Origin: an uncultured Brachyspira sp.
GTDB taxonomy: Bacteria > Spirochaetota > Brachyspiria > Brachyspirales > Brachyspiraceae
Length of the DNA stretch: 38,329 nucleotides
Reading direction: 5' to 3'
Assembly: GCF_944390845.1 (NCBI RefSeq)
Contig: NZ_CALXRM010000027.1
Span: 1 to 38,329 of the forward strand
In this document: in pieces, positions 1 through 9,800 of the stretch
How the letters are laid out: each line of letters opens with the position of its first letter
How positions within the stretch are numbered: position 1 is the stretch's first letter
Made by a program: the position numbers and the translations under genes
Notes under the pieces: generated by a model
What the model saw: the letters and a program-made list of their open reading frames with translations, nothing else
What the model was told of the DNA's origin: nothing
Database searches by the model: none

Positions 1-51
1 TTAAATTATGATACACCTATGTTATACTTTAAAAAACTAAGGAATACTTAA
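1..51 (+). CDS. 3' end of a gene entering from the left, possible lipoprotein paralog (partial)
   Basis: Frame 1 is the only + frame open from the edge; it reads LNYDTPMLYFKKLRNT and stops at TAA 49-51. The tail resembles the C-terminus of the convergent lipoprotein at 211-819 (IDSPMLYIEL), sharing D-[TS]-P-M-L-Y, and the underlying DNA is also similar (CCTATGTT in both). I infer a + strand paralog arranged tail to tail with that gene. Only 16 codons are visible, so this is tentative. No start or domain can be judged. Confidence 0.4.
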   Translation, partial: LNYDTPMLYFKKLRNT

Positions 52-140
52 TGCAATATGTCTGGCTCCTGTGCAAAGATTTCTTTTTAATTTTGATAAC
101 ATCATAAAATTATCAATTAAAAAATAATGATAATTTTAAT

Positions 141-182
141 AATTTGTTCAGCTTTATAAACAACAAAAAAGCTGAACAAATT
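141..182. terminator. Hairpin between convergent genes
   Basis: Perfect 15-base inverted repeat: 141-155 pairs with 168-182, with a 12-base A-rich loop. It lies between the stop at 51 (+) and the stop at 211 (-), so it could terminate both. Neither side has a long uninterrupted U-run, so its strength is uncertain. Confidence 0.6.
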
Positions 183-210
183 AAATTTGATACTATATAT
201 TTTTAATAAT

Positions 211-819
211 TTATAACTCAATATACAACATAGGACTGTCTATTCCTGAATACATAGGTATCTCTATTAAAAAAGAATCCTTCAAATCATAAACATTTAC
301 ATCTTTTACTTCATCATAAGAAGAAAGATAACAAGAACTTATTGAAGGTATATAAGACTTTGAAACAATCAATTTCATTTTTAAAGAACTAAACATAGAA
401 GCATATTCTTTATAATCTGAAGTATCACTGCTGTAATTGAAAGGAGTAAAAATAAATTTATTTCCGTCTCTTATAGGAACTAAAGAACTGTTATCTTCTG
501 TTAATTTATTTTCATTGATAAGCCCATTTATATAAAGACCTATTTCATTGTCATTATTTATCTTTTTAAATTTAAAATTTCTAGGATATGACTCTCTTGC
601 ACTGTCTTCCATCTCTCTTAATATATCATCATAATAATAGTCTGGTACGCCATTTTCATAACCTTCTGAGTAAGCACCTAATTCTACAATAGATTTTGAC
701 ATTGTAGCTATTGCAACAACTGTGATGTTCTTATCATCGTCTATAGTTACATATTGAGTATAGTCTAAGCAGCTGATAAAAAATAAAGAAAAAATAAAAC
801 AAATTGCGATCTTTTTCAT
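211..819 (-). CDS. Predicted lipoprotein, 202 aa, unknown function
   Basis: The protein starts MKKIAICFIF, followed by a hydrophobic stretch ending F-I-S-C. This is a relaxed spirochaetal lipobox, which predicts lipidation on Cys about residue 17 and export to the periplasm or outer surface. The mature part is polar, rich in Ser/Asp/Tyr, and has no domain I recognise. A longer frame begins at a TTG at 825. I chose the ATG at 819 because AGGG lies 8 bases upstream of it. The gene is monocistronic: the hairpin at 141-182 follows it and a promoter-like pair precedes it at 850-878. The C-terminus resembles the gene fragment at 1-51, suggesting a paralogous pair in inverted orientation. Confidence 0.8.
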   Translation of the reverse strand: MKKIAICFIFSLFFISCLDYTQYVTIDDDKNITVVAIATMSKSIVELGAYSEGYENGVPDYYYDDILREMEDSARESYPRNFKFKKINNDNEIGLYINGLINENKLTEDNSSLVPIRDGNKFIFTPFNYSSDTSDYKEYASMFSSLKMKLIVSKSYIPSISSCYLSSYDEVKDVNVYDLKDSFLIEIPMYSGIDSPMLYIEL

Positions 820-849
820 AAACAAAACCCTTAATAATTAATTGTGTAC

Positions 850-878
850 ATTCTACTATAAAAGAAAATAAATAACAA
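850..878 (-). promoter_or_regulatory. Candidate promoter of the lipoprotein gene
   Basis: On the - strand, TTGTTA (873-878) is followed after 17 bases by TAGAAT (850-855), 31 bases before the ATG at 819. Both hexamers deviate from consensus. Confidence 0.4.
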
Positions 879-933
879 TCCATTATAAAAATATAAACAA
901 GATTTTTTACATATACGGTATTTAGGTATATTA

Positions 934-962
934 TTTACTTTTATAATGGTTTATGATATTAT
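934..962 (+). promoter_or_regulatory. Promoter of first ankyrin gene (TTTACT / extended TGA-TATTAT)
   Basis: TTTACT (934-939), a 17-base spacer, then TATTAT (957-962) preceded by TG at 954-955 (extended -10). The same architecture is found upstream of the second ankyrin gene, the macroglobulin and the DUF4132 gene. TTTAGGTATA at 921-930 lies just upstream and recurs in intergenic repeats elsewhere in the window. Confidence 0.65.
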
Positions 963-991
963 AAAAACAAATTTCCAAAATAGGTGTCAAA

Positions 992-2164
992 ATGAAAATC
1001 ATAATCGCATTATTAATGATAACAACTTTTCTATATTCAAATACAATAAATGAAAGTAATAACAAAAAGATAAAAAACACATCAATTACAAATGAAATAA
1101 TAATGCCTAGTAAAGAATTATTAAAACTATTAGAAAAAAATAAAAAGAAAACAGGCGTTGCGGAAATGATTGAATTAATAAATAAAGGCGGTATAAATGC
1201 TGCTTCAAAAGATCAACTTATTATAGGCGATGTTACACACTATACTAATTCTACCCCTTTAATGATAGCTTCATTATACGGGCATTATGATATAGCAAAA
1301 GCTTTGATTGATAATGGGGCTTTGGTTAATTTAAGAGCAGACGATGGATTTAATGCTTTAATGGAAGCTGTAAGAACTGATAATATAGAGATAGCAAAAT
1401 TACTAATAAACAATAATTCTGATATAAATATAAAAAATAAAGATGGTGAAAATATGATTATGATTGCATGCGAAAACGGCAATGAAAAAATGTTTAATTT
1501 ATTAGTAGAAAATAATGCAGATATAAATGAAAAATCATCTTGGGGAGCATCTGCACTTATTTATGCTTCTAAAAAAGGCAATATCAACATAATGAAATAT
1601 TTAATAGATAATGGAATAGATGTTAATGGAAAAGCCGATTATAATGGGGATACTCCATTAATTTGGGCTGTTACAGGAAAAAATCCTTATGAAGCTTCAA
1701 AACTTTTAATAGAAAATGGTGCCGATGTAAATGCTACAAATGATGGCGGAGTTGCTCCTGCTACTATACTTGCCGGATCTGTTCCTAAAGTAGTTAAACT
1801 TTTAAAAGATAATGGTGCCGATTTAGATACAAAATTTTTAGATTATTATCCTCCTATAGCAATTGCTGCAGGTGAGGGTAATTTGGAAATAGTTAAAGCA
1901 TTAGTTGAGAATGGTGCTGATGTGAACTATTATCCTAATGACATAAACTATACTGCGATATTTCATGCTATAGACCAACATAATTATGAAGTTGCTGAAT
2001 ATTTATTTAAAAATGGTGTTGATTTAAATATAAAAATGAAACCTGATAATGACTATGGCAGAAGTATAAAAGAAAGCTACAATGTTTTAGAATATGCCGA
2101 GGCTATTCAGGATAAAAAAATGATTGACATAGTAAGAAAATATTATAATAATAACAATAAATAA
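992..2164 (+). CDS. Secreted ankyrin-repeat protein, 390 aa
   Basis: Residues 1-16 are a short signal peptide (MKIIIALLMITTFLYS), so the protein is probably periplasmic or secreted. From about residue 85 there are eight consecutive ankyrin repeats of about 33 residues, each with the helix-helix-turn pattern and a G-A-D-V-N type turn (for example LLIENGADVNATN). They are flanked by a partial N-terminal repeat near MIELINKGGINAAS and a C-terminal cap near residues 360-385. Ankyrin repeats are protein-binding scaffolds; the partner is not evident. ATG 992 is preceded by AGGTG. The gene 83 bases downstream is a close paralog, and 105 bases (1283-1387) are identical between them. No catalytic domain is present. 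Confidence 0.88.
   Translation: MKIIIALLMITTFLYSNTINESNNKKIKNTSITNEIIMPSKELLKLLEKNKKKTGVAEMIELINKGGINAASKDQLIIGDVTHYTNSTPLMIASLYGHYDIAKALIDNGALVNLRADDGFNALMEAVRTDNIEIAKLLINNNSDINIKNKDGENMIMIACENGNEKMFNLLVENNADINEKSSWGASALIYASKKGNINIMKYLIDNGIDVNGKADYNGDTPLIWAVTGKNPYEASKLLIENGADVNATNDGGVAPATILAGSVPKVVKLLKDNGADLDTKFLDYYPPIAIAAGEGNLEIVKALVENGADVNYYPNDINYTAIFHAIDQHNYEVAEYLFKNGVDLNIKMKPDNDYGRSIKESYNVLEYAEAIQDKKMIDIVRKYYNNNNK
1283..1387 (+). repeat. 105-bp exact duplicate shared with 2734-2838
   Basis: Positions 1283-1387 and 2734-2838 are identical base for base, inside equivalent ankyrin repeats of the two tandem genes. Identity is much higher than in the flanking codons, indicating recent duplication or gene conversion. 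Confidence 0.9.
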
Positions 2165-2191
2165 TTATAATTTTAATGTATACTTAAAATT

Positions 2192-2220
2192 TTTACTAAA
2201 AATATATTATATGATATTAT
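2192..2220 (+). promoter_or_regulatory. Promoter of second ankyrin gene
   Basis: TTTACT (2192-2197), 17 bases, TATTAT (2215-2220), with an extended -10 TG at 2212-2213. This matches the form upstream of the first ankyrin gene, so the two genes can be transcribed independently although they are tandem. Confidence 0.6.
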
Positions 2221-2247
2221 TAAAACATTAATATTAAGGAACGTATT

Positions 2248-3612
2248 ATGAAAAATAAAATCATTCTCATTCTGATGACAACTCTAATTACAGTAATAAC
2301 TTTATATGCGGCAAATAATGAAAGCAATAATGATAAAGTAAAAGACAGCATTATAAATAATACAGAAACAACAGATAATATAGAAAATACAGAAGACATA
2401 CAAATAGAAGATAATACATTAGTAGAGCCAGACAAAGAAGCTGATGAATATACAGAAAATGAAAATATAAAAGAAGAAACAAAAGATAATAGCACTTTTA
2501 ATAAAAGTAATAATGAAAAGTTCAAAAACACATCAATGACAAATGAAATAATAATGCCTAGTGAAGAATTATTAAAACTATTAGAAAAAAATAAAAATAA
2601 AACAGGTGTACCTGAAATGATTGAATTGATAAATGAGGGCGGTATAAATGCTGCTTCAAAAGATAAAATTGATATAGAAGACATAATATGCCACACTAAT
2701 ACAACATCTTTAATGCTAGCATCAGCATTTGGCCATTATGATATAGCAAAAGCTTTGATTGATAATGGGGCTTTGGTTAATTTAAGAGCAGACGATGGAT
2801 TTAATGCTTTAATGGAAGCTGTAAGAACTGATAATATAAAGATGGCAAAATTATTAATAGAACATGACTCTGATATAAATATAAAAAATAAAGACGGCAA
2901 AAATATGATTATAATTGCATGCGAAAAAGGCAATGAAGAAATGTTTAATCTATTAATAGAAAATAATGCAGATATAAATGAAAAATCATCTTGGGGAGCA
3001 TCTGCACTTATTTATGCTTCTGAAAAAGGAAATATTAATATAATGCAATATTTAATAGATAACGGAATAGATGTTAATGGAAAAGCCGATGATAATGGTG
3101 ACACTCCATTACTTTGGGCTGTTACAGGACAAAATCCTTATGAAGCTTCAAAACTTTTAATAGAAAATGGTGCCGATGTAAATGCTACAAATAATAGCGG
3201 AGTTGCTCCTGCTACTATACTTGCCGGATCTGTTCCTAAAGTAGTTAAACTTTTAAAAGATAATGGTGCTGATTTAGATACAAAATTTGCAAATGGTGAT
3301 CCTCCTATAGCAATTGCTGCAAGTGTTGGTAATTTAGAAATAGTTAAAGCATTAGTTGAAAATGGTGCTGATGTGAACTATTATCCTAATGATATGAATT
3401 ATACTGCAATATATCATGCTATAGATCAAGGCTCTTATGAAGTTGCTGAATATTTATTTAAAAACGGAGTAGATTTAAATATAAAATTAAAACCTTCTGA
3501 TGTTTATGGAGGTGCTATAAAAGAAAGCTACAATGTTTTAGAATATGCCGAGGCTATTCAGGATAAAAAAATGATTAACATAGTAAGAAAATATTATAAA
3601 AAGAAAAAATAA
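2248..3612 (+). CDS. Secreted ankyrin-repeat protein, 454 aa, tandem paralog
   Basis: Residues 1-21 form a signal peptide (MKNKIILILMTTLITVITLYA). Unlike its upstream paralog it then carries an acidic, low-complexity linker (about residues 22-90, rich in Asn, Asp, Glu and Thr) before the shared part, which begins near MTNEIIMPSEELLKLLEKN. About eight ankyrin repeats follow, nearly identical in places to the 992-2164 product. AAGGA at 2236-2240 supports ATG 2248. The stop codon is only three bases from the stop codon of the convergent membrane-protein gene, leaving no room for a separate terminator. The linker looks like a spacer or surface-exposed stalk; that role is inference. Confidence 0.88.
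   Translation: MKNKIILILMTTLITVITLYAANNESNNDKVKDSIINNTETTDNIENTEDIQIEDNTLVEPDKEADEYTENENIKEETKDNSTFNKSNNEKFKNTSMTNEIIMPSEELLKLLEKNKNKTGVPEMIELINEGGINAASKDKIDIEDIICHTNTTSLMLASAFGHYDIAKALIDNGALVNLRADDGFNALMEAVRTDNIKMAKLLIEHDSDINIKNKDGKNMIIIACEKGNEEMFNLLIENNADINEKSSWGASALIYASEKGNINIMQYLIDNGIDVNGKADDNGDTPLLWAVTGQNPYEASKLLIENGADVNATNNSGVAPATILAGSVPKVVKLLKDNGADLDTKFANGDPPIAIAASVGNLEIVKALVENGADVNYYPNDMNYTAIYHAIDQGSYEVAEYLFKNGVDLNIKLKPSDVYGGAIKESYNVLEYAEAIQDKKMINIVRKYYKKKK
2734..2838 (+). repeat. 105-bp exact duplicate shared with 1283-1387
   Basis: Second member of the exact repeat described at 1283-1387. Confidence 0.9.
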
Positions 3613-3615
3613 AAA

Positions 3616-4785
3616 TTAAAAAGCATTATAAAATAAAGGCATTATAAAACATACTATAAAAGCTATAATACCATAAACATATACATAATAGCTTCTATTG
3701 TTTGTTAATATAATGTCTTTTATATTTTTTATACTCTCTAATTTTTTTAATGATTTTATATTATCTAAAATTATCAAAATAAAATGAATAAGCATTATTA
3801 TATTTGTAAAAATCAAAGTTAATTTATTTGGACTTATTCCATATTCTTTTATTCTGTATATTGTAGAAGTTAAAATTATTATGTTAAAAATAAATGCTAT
3901 TACTGAAAACACAATATAAACTAATTTAGTGAATATGCTTGATTTATAATCCATTCTTACAAAAAATAAATTTACTGCACCTATAGCAAGAGCAACATTA
4001 TAAATTATAAAATTGACTCTAATATCATAAGGACTGCTATAAGCAATCATTGGCAATATTATAGAAAATAAATGCTTCACTATATTATATAAACTTATAT
4101 ACATTATTATTCTTGAAAAGTATATTGATATATTTTTTACATCTTTTTTATAAATAAAATAAATTACAAAAGGAGTAAAAGCAAATATATAAAATACAGC
4201 TAATATAAAAATATAAAAAATAATAGTTGTATCAGGCAATATATTTATAATAATTCCTTTAAATAAATTGATTACTCCAGCAAAAATCATCATAAACATC
4301 AAAGAAATAATTGCAGGTATAATAGAAGTTATTATCATTATATTAGCACTGAAGGTAAATGCCTTATTAATATCTTTATAATTTCTATACTGATTAAATG
4401 ATAAAGCAAACATTATAAAAAATATAATATCTAAAAATAAATTCTTATTCAAAATAGTATGAACAAAGAAAATTAATTTTTTATCTATATATATAATATC
4501 TTTAAATGTAAACTCTGAAGAAGGTATAAAAACGCTAAGAATACCTATAAACAAAAATATTAAAAAAGTTATAAATATATTTTTCTTATTATCTAAATTA
4601 AATATCAAAGAAAAACAAAATAAATAAAAAATCTTAAAAGCAAAAAAATAAGAGGTTATATCAGTAATTCTATAATCAGAATTAATACTTGAAGCAAAAA
4701 ATAAAAAATATATGGTAAAAGGCAAAACAGAAATCAATGCCGATACTATAATATTTTTTTGTAACGGTGTTTTTAAACTATTCAT
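3616..4785 (-). CDS. Polytopic membrane protein, 389 aa, unknown function
   Basis: Almost entirely hydrophobic, with about 11 predicted membrane segments separated by short Lys/Asn/Tyr-rich loops. No transporter, kinase or channel motif is recognisable. It is a paralog of the next gene upstream (4841-6121). Shared stretches include the C-terminus (VYGIIAFIVCF here, VYGVWAFIVCF there), a loop LFFVRMDYKSSIFTK / LFFVRPDYKSSIFTK, and the segment EYGISPNKL / EYGITPNKI. ATG 4785 is preceded by only a weak purine-rich AAGAAAAG site. The 55-base gap from the upstream paralog suggests cotranscription from the promoter at 6165-6193. Tail to tail with the second ankyrin gene. Confidence 0.82.
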   Translation of the reverse strand: MNSLKTPLQKNIIVSALISVLPFTIYFLFFASSINSDYRITDITSYFFAFKIFYLFCFSLIFNLDNKKNIFITFLIFLFIGILSVFIPSSEFTFKDIIYIDKKLIFFVHTILNKNLFLDIIFFIMFALSFNQYRNYKDINKAFTFSANIMIITSIIPAIISLMFMMIFAGVINLFKGIIINILPDTTIIFYIFILAVFYIFAFTPFVIYFIYKKDVKNISIYFSRIIMYISLYNIVKHLFSIILPMIAYSSPYDIRVNFIIYNVALAIGAVNLFFVRMDYKSSIFTKLVYIVFSVIAFIFNIIILTSTIYRIKEYGISPNKLTLIFTNIIMLIHFILIILDNIKSLKKLESIKNIKDIILTNNRSYYVYVYGIIAFIVCFIMPLFYNAF

Positions 4786-4840
4786 AATTCTTTTCTTGCT
4801 ATTTATTTTTTATAGATTATCTATTCAAACAAATAAAAAA

Positions 4841-6121
4841 TCAACCAAATAAACTATATAATACAGGTATTACAAAACATACTATAAAAGCCCAAACTCC
4901 ATAAACATATATATAAAACATTGATTTAGTATCTCCAATAGTGATTTCTTTTATATTGGAAATACCATCAGATTTTTTAAATATTATAAGTATAGATTTT
5001 ATATTGAAAAAGGTTATAAAAATCAAATTACCAAGCATAATTAAATTTGTACCTACTAAAACTATTTTATTTGGAGTGATACCATATTCTATTAATCTGT
5101 ATAAAGAAGAAGTTAATACTAATATATCAAAAATAATAGCTATTATAGGAAGTACAATATATAAAGCCTTAGTAAATATACTTGATTTATAGTCAGGTCT
5201 TACAAAAAATAAATTTAATACAATTACAGCAAGCATAATATTATAAAGTACGAAAGTCACTCTATTATCATAAGGTCTTATATCAGGCATTAATAAAAGA
5301 AGCAAAAGTACAAATATAAATAATAAACTAAAAGGCATTAATATTCTTGATAAATATATAGAAATTTTAGTTTTCATTTTTATATAAACTGTATATACCA
5401 AAAAAGGAAATATTGAACTTAAAAATGATATTGATAATAATATTAATTTAAATATAATTTTTTCGTCTAAGCTGCTGATAAGATCTTGTATTAATAATAA
5501 AACTATTACTATAAATACTCCAAATACTGATGATACTACAGCTGCTATTAAACCTGCAAATATTGATATATCGGCAGAAAATGTAAAGAACTCTGAAATG
5601 CTTTTTGAATTCAATACTTGAAAACCGTTATATGATAAGGCTATTATTATAAAAAATATGATAACAAAAAATAAATATTTAATATAATAGAACTGTGAAT
5701 ATACTCTTATGTTTTCAATGGTACCAATTGCTGCAAAGAAAATAGTACTTAAATTGACAATTGATACAAATAAAAAAGATAAAAATATTATAACAATATT
5801 TTTTAAATTAAACTTTGAATTAATATTAAATATCAAACTAAAACAGAAAAAATAAAATATATAAAAATAAAAACTATCTATAAAAAAAATATTCAAATCA
5901 CTAACAGAATCAACAATATCAATTAATTTAGAAATACTTAAATAAGAATATATAGTCATTGCTAATGATGCAATAAAACCTATAGCAATAATAATTAAAT
6001 TTGATATTAAATTATTTTCTAATATTTTGCCTATTTTTAAGTTTATATTATTTATTGCATTTATTTTTTCATTAGTATTGTTTGTATTGTTATTTTGAAT
6101 ACTATTTTCTTCTATACTCAT
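4841..6121 (-). CDS. Polytopic membrane protein, 426 aa, paralog of 3616-4785
   Basis: An Asn-rich cytoplasmic-looking N-terminus (about 35 residues starting MSIEENS) is followed by about 11 membrane segments. The C-terminal half aligns throughout with the downstream paralog. The frame is open to a TTG at 6193 and an ATG at 6184. I chose the ATG at 6121 because a near-consensus promoter (TTGACT 6188-6193, TATAAT 6165-6170) overlaps the upstream codons and would start the transcript near 6158, downstream of both alternatives; the Asn-rich start also fits better. A GGGG/GAG-type ribosome site precedes it. Function unknown; the pair may be a small lineage-specific membrane family. Confidence 0.8.
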   Translation of the reverse strand: MSIEENSIQNNNTNNTNEKINAINNINLKIGKILENNLISNLIIIAIGFIASLAMTIYSYLSISKLIDIVDSVSDLNIFFIDSFYFYIFYFFCFSLIFNINSKFNLKNIVIIFLSFLFVSIVNLSTIFFAAIGTIENIRVYSQFYYIKYLFFVIIFFIIIALSYNGFQVLNSKSISEFFTFSADISIFAGLIAAVVSSVFGVFIVIVLLLIQDLISSLDEKIIFKLILLSISFLSSIFPFLVYTVYIKMKTKISIYLSRILMPFSLLFIFVLLLLLLMPDIRPYDNRVTFVLYNIMLAVIVLNLFFVRPDYKSSIFTKALYIVLPIIAIIFDILVLTSSLYRLIEYGITPNKIVLVGTNLIMLGNLIFITFFNIKSILIIFKKSDGISNIKEITIGDTKSMFYIYVYGVWAFIVCFVIPVLYSLFG

Positions 6122-6164
6122 AATCTCATAAACCCCATTATAGTAAATCATAAAATTGAAAATT

Positions 6165-6193
6165 ATTATAAATTCAATAAGCATAAAAGTCAA
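6165..6193 (-). promoter_or_regulatory. Promoter of the membrane-protein pair
   Basis: TTGACT (6188-6193), 17-base spacer, TATAAT (6165-6170) on the - strand. This is near consensus, and predicts a start near 6158 and a leader of about 37 bases before ATG 6121. Confidence 0.75.
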
Positions 6194-6427
6194 TGATTAT
6201 ATATGTTCCATAACAAAACAATAAAAACTTATTTGTGGTTTTTATATGTAAAGATTATGGGGTAAAATTTGAAGCTTCATAATATAAGTATTAATCTTAA
6301 TAAATATAGAATATTACCAATGCAAATATATTTGAAGAATTACTTACATACCCCGCCCTTTATTCCTTAAAACTTTATTTTGAAATTTTAGCTTTTATTA
6401 TATTTAATACTTACACAGAAATTACAG

Positions 6428-6548
6428 CACCCGCCCAAGATTTTTTTAAGTTTAAAACTTTACTTTACGCACGGTTAGCAAAATTTCAAATATAATAAAA
6501 ATTATAATTCAAATTAATATATATTTATAATTTCATTCTGCGTGCGGT
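6428..6548. repeat. Dispersed intergenic repeat, family B, copy 1
   Basis: The 756-base gap 6122-6877 has no credible gene. It holds GC-rich islands in AT-rich filler: CACCCGCCCAA (6428-6438), ACGCACGGT (6467-6475) and ATTCTGCGTGCGGT (6535-6548). The same islands recur at 21967-22087 with spacings of 38 and 69 bases, against 39 and 68 here. CGCACG (6468-6473) is complementary to CGTGCG (6541-6546), and an AT-rich inverted repeat sits inside the loop. Outlying parts may include CCCCGCCCTTTA near 6351 and GGGTGGG at 6577-6583 and 6653-6659. Copies lie upstream of one - strand gene and downstream of another in both cases. Confidence 0.7.
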
Positions 6549-6713
6549 GAATAGATTATAAAGTTAAATAAAATTTTGGGTGGGTTTTATAATTGCAGTA
6601 TTATTTTTAAAGAAATATAAAGTAAAATAACAAATAAAAGTTTTAAATATATAGGGTGGGCAAATGTAAATAGATTAAAAAGAATAAATTATACTGAATT
6701 TTTTTAATTAGTA

Positions 6714-6728
6714 TATACCTAAACAACT
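6714..6728. repeat. 15-base motif shared with the repeat at 19629
   Basis: TATACCTAAACAACT here is identical to 19629-19643, and its first ten bases occur inverted at 921-930 and 16781-16790. Nothing else of the long repeat is present here, so this is either a fragment or an independent regulatory motif. Confidence 0.5.
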
Positions 6729-6818
6729 TATTTTCCTAATTATTTACTACCAACATTATAATTCAAAAAATACCAATTTAATAATATCATTGTATAATAT
6801 TAATTGAATATTCAATAT

Positions 6819-6852
6819 AAAAAAGGCGATACCTCATAAAGATACCGCCTTT
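6819..6852 (-). terminator. Rho-independent terminator of the macroglobulin gene
   Basis: AAAGGCGGTATC pairs with GGTATCGCCTTT on the - strand, followed by a U-run (A-run 6819-6824 on the + strand). Two positions that mismatch on the + strand are G-U pairs on the - strand, which sets its direction. It lies 25 bases after the stop at 6878. Confidence 0.9.
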
Positions 6853-6877
6853 AATTTTATAAAATTATTGTTTAGAT

Positions 6878-9800
6878 TTATTTAGCTTCTATAACAACTT
6901 TATGCTGTCCGTCATAACCGAATACTTCACTGTTATACATCTCTTCAGCTTTAGTAGCAGGAAGTAAATATTCACCAGGAGTAACAGCACGAACTACATA
7001 TCTATATTCATGCTCGCCGTCGCTAAGCATATCAGCGAATAATAACACTTTGTCATTATAGTTTTCAGTGTGATTGAATCCGCCCCACCACCAAGTAGGT
7101 TTGCCGGCATTTCCAGTTAAGTTTTTAACTTCGCTGCTTTCTGTAGCAAAGCTAGCATTCAATATTCTCATACCTGCTGCAATAGGTGTATCAACTACAA
7201 CGAAATGTCTTTCAAAAGGAGCTGTAACTTTTACTACAACAACATATTCCTCGCCTTGTTTGAATTTATCTTTAGTTAAGTCTAATACTCTGCCGTCTTT
7301 AGTTTCGTATCTTCTTTCAACTTTTATTCCAGCATCTCTATTAACTGCTAAATCGCGAGGCGCGTAAGTAAGTCTAACACCATAATAAAGTCTTCCATCT
7401 CCATTACGTTTTATATTAGCTAAAGCAGCTCTAGTATTTAAGTTGCTCAATTTTTCGTCCATAAACTCGCTTAAATCATAATTCTTAGTTAAGCTAGGCT
7501 GAGTTCTTGCAGTAAATGTTTCTTCAAGTAAAGTTTTTCCTTGATATATAAACTCTGCTTTGAAATTAGGATTAACATTTTCATATTTTTTATAATACAT
7601 ATTCATAGCAGCGAATACTGAAACATTGTCCTGAGTATTTAAATATCTGCCGTTTTTTCTTGACTGAACTAACCAACGAACCACTTTTTCATTGATAGCA
7701 TTGTCATAACCAGTTTCTATTAAAGCATATAAAGCAACAGATGTATCTCTTACTGAAGAAGAGTGTATCCAATAAAGATTAGCATATCTTCCTTCAAGCT
7801 CATAATGTGCTGTGTTAGGATCTTCTTTAATAGTGTTAAGTATATACTGTCTAACTTCAGTTAATGCTTTATTATCATATTTATTGTAATACATAGCTCT
7901 CATTAATTGAACCTGTCCGTAGAAAGGTATATTATTAACTTGAGGATATATTCTGTCTATTATAGTTTTTACATCATTAGCATTGTATCCGCCTTCAGAA
8001 AGAACTGCAGCGATATATGCTATAGATGAAAGATTTATATATTCATCTTGCCAGAAGCTAGGTTTTTCAGCCTCTCCGCTCTTAGCATAATTATTGATGT
8101 ATTCTAATGCTAATCTTAAAGAATTTTCATCAACTGTATATCCTTCTTTTTTAGCTTTAATCATAGCATCAGCAGCATAAGCAGTAAGCCATGGAGATAT
8201 CCAAGTTTTGCTAGGCCAGTAAGAAAATCCGCCGTCAGCACTTTGATATGTAGGCATAGATTTTAAGAAATCTTGTACTGTTTTATCTAAACTTTCCTCA
8301 GCTATATCAGTAAGCTTCATGTCTACTAATAATCTCTTACTTGTTATTATAGGATAAACTCTTGATAACTGCTGTTCCAAACAAAGGTAAGGATAATTTA
8401 TAAGATAATTTATACCGCCTGTAAGTTCACTGAATGCACTAGGTGACATATAAACCTCTAAACTTCCAGCACCTTTATATGCTTCTGTTATATTAGGTAC
8501 TCTAAGCATTAAGTCAGTATTATTATTTGTAGTGCTTGAGAACATAGCAACAGATTCTGTAGTCATAGGAATATTAACATTGAATGTTTTTTCTACAGCA
8601 TCAGTATATTCTCCGCCTTTAGCAAATATAGTAACTTTAGCTTCTCCCCTATTTGTAGCTACAATATCAAATCTTACATCAGCATTGCCGCCTTTAGGAA
8701 CTTTTATTGTCTGAGCAGCATTTTCTATCATAGCATTAGAAGCAACAGCCTGAACTTCTATTTCTAAATCCTGATCAGAATAATTGTATACTATACTTCC
8801 AGCTTTAAATTTATCTTCAACATAAGCGAATTCCGGTAAAGTAGTCATAAGCATAATATTTTTCTTAACTACAACAACATCATCAGAAGCACCGAAATAA
8901 CCATCTTGATTTATAGCAGAAGCCATTATTCTAAATGATGTAATATTATCAGGTAAATTGAATGTAACTGTAGCTTTACCATTAGCATCAGTTTTTACTC
9001 TGCCTTGATAGAATGCAGTTGTTAAGAAATTCTTTCTTATGCTGAATACGTCCATACCCATAGCTTCAGCTTTAGCCATCATCATATCATTAGCAGCTCT
9101 CATACCGTCACCGCCAGGAGTATCGCCTTTCTCGCCATAGTTTCTCTGTCCTATTAAGTGTATTCTTGTATCGGCACTTGCTACACTCAATGGTCTTTGT
9201 CCATAGAAAGTATTGAACCAGTTAGGAGTTTTATAACCTATTAAATTTAATACTCCAACATCAACCACGCTTAACATGATTTCTGTTTCCATAGGTTTGC
9301 TTTCTTTAGTTTCAACATATAAATCCACTGTCATTTCATCACGAGGTTCTAAACTGTCAGCAGATTTTGTTATTTTTACATTAAGTTCTTTTTCACGAGG
9401 TGATACTGAAAGTCCTGCATAACCAATTTTAAATGATGGTTTACCTTCATCAGTTGCATAATTAGTATAAGCTTCATTTTCAACTCTACCCTTGACAAGT
9501 GAAACACCTACATAAATATTAGGTAAATATTCTGGTTTTATAGGTACTTCTATTAAAGCGGTAGAACCTTCAATATTTGTAACATAAGAATCTATTACAT
9601 ATTCCCTTTCAACTGTTACTAAAGCAGTAGCAGATTCATAAGGAGATTTTATCATTATCTTAGCTGTTTCGCCTGGTTTATATTCTTCTTTTTCTGTGAT
9701 AAGCTCTAACAAATCATCATCAAACATAGCCCAAGGAGCATAATCCTTACCTATAACATACATATATTCATCAGCAGCAACTTCTCTGTTTTTAGAGTCT

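Noticed and set aside
1-107. - strand short frame near the left edge beginning MLSKLKRN
   Set aside because: About 22 codons, no recognisable family, no ribosome site, and it overlaps the better supported + strand tail.
2220-2696. - strand open frame of 158 codons across the second ankyrin gene start
   Set aside because: Antisense to the acidic linker, very Ser/Phe/Ile-rich, with no ribosome site; the + strand gene has a signal peptide and repeats.
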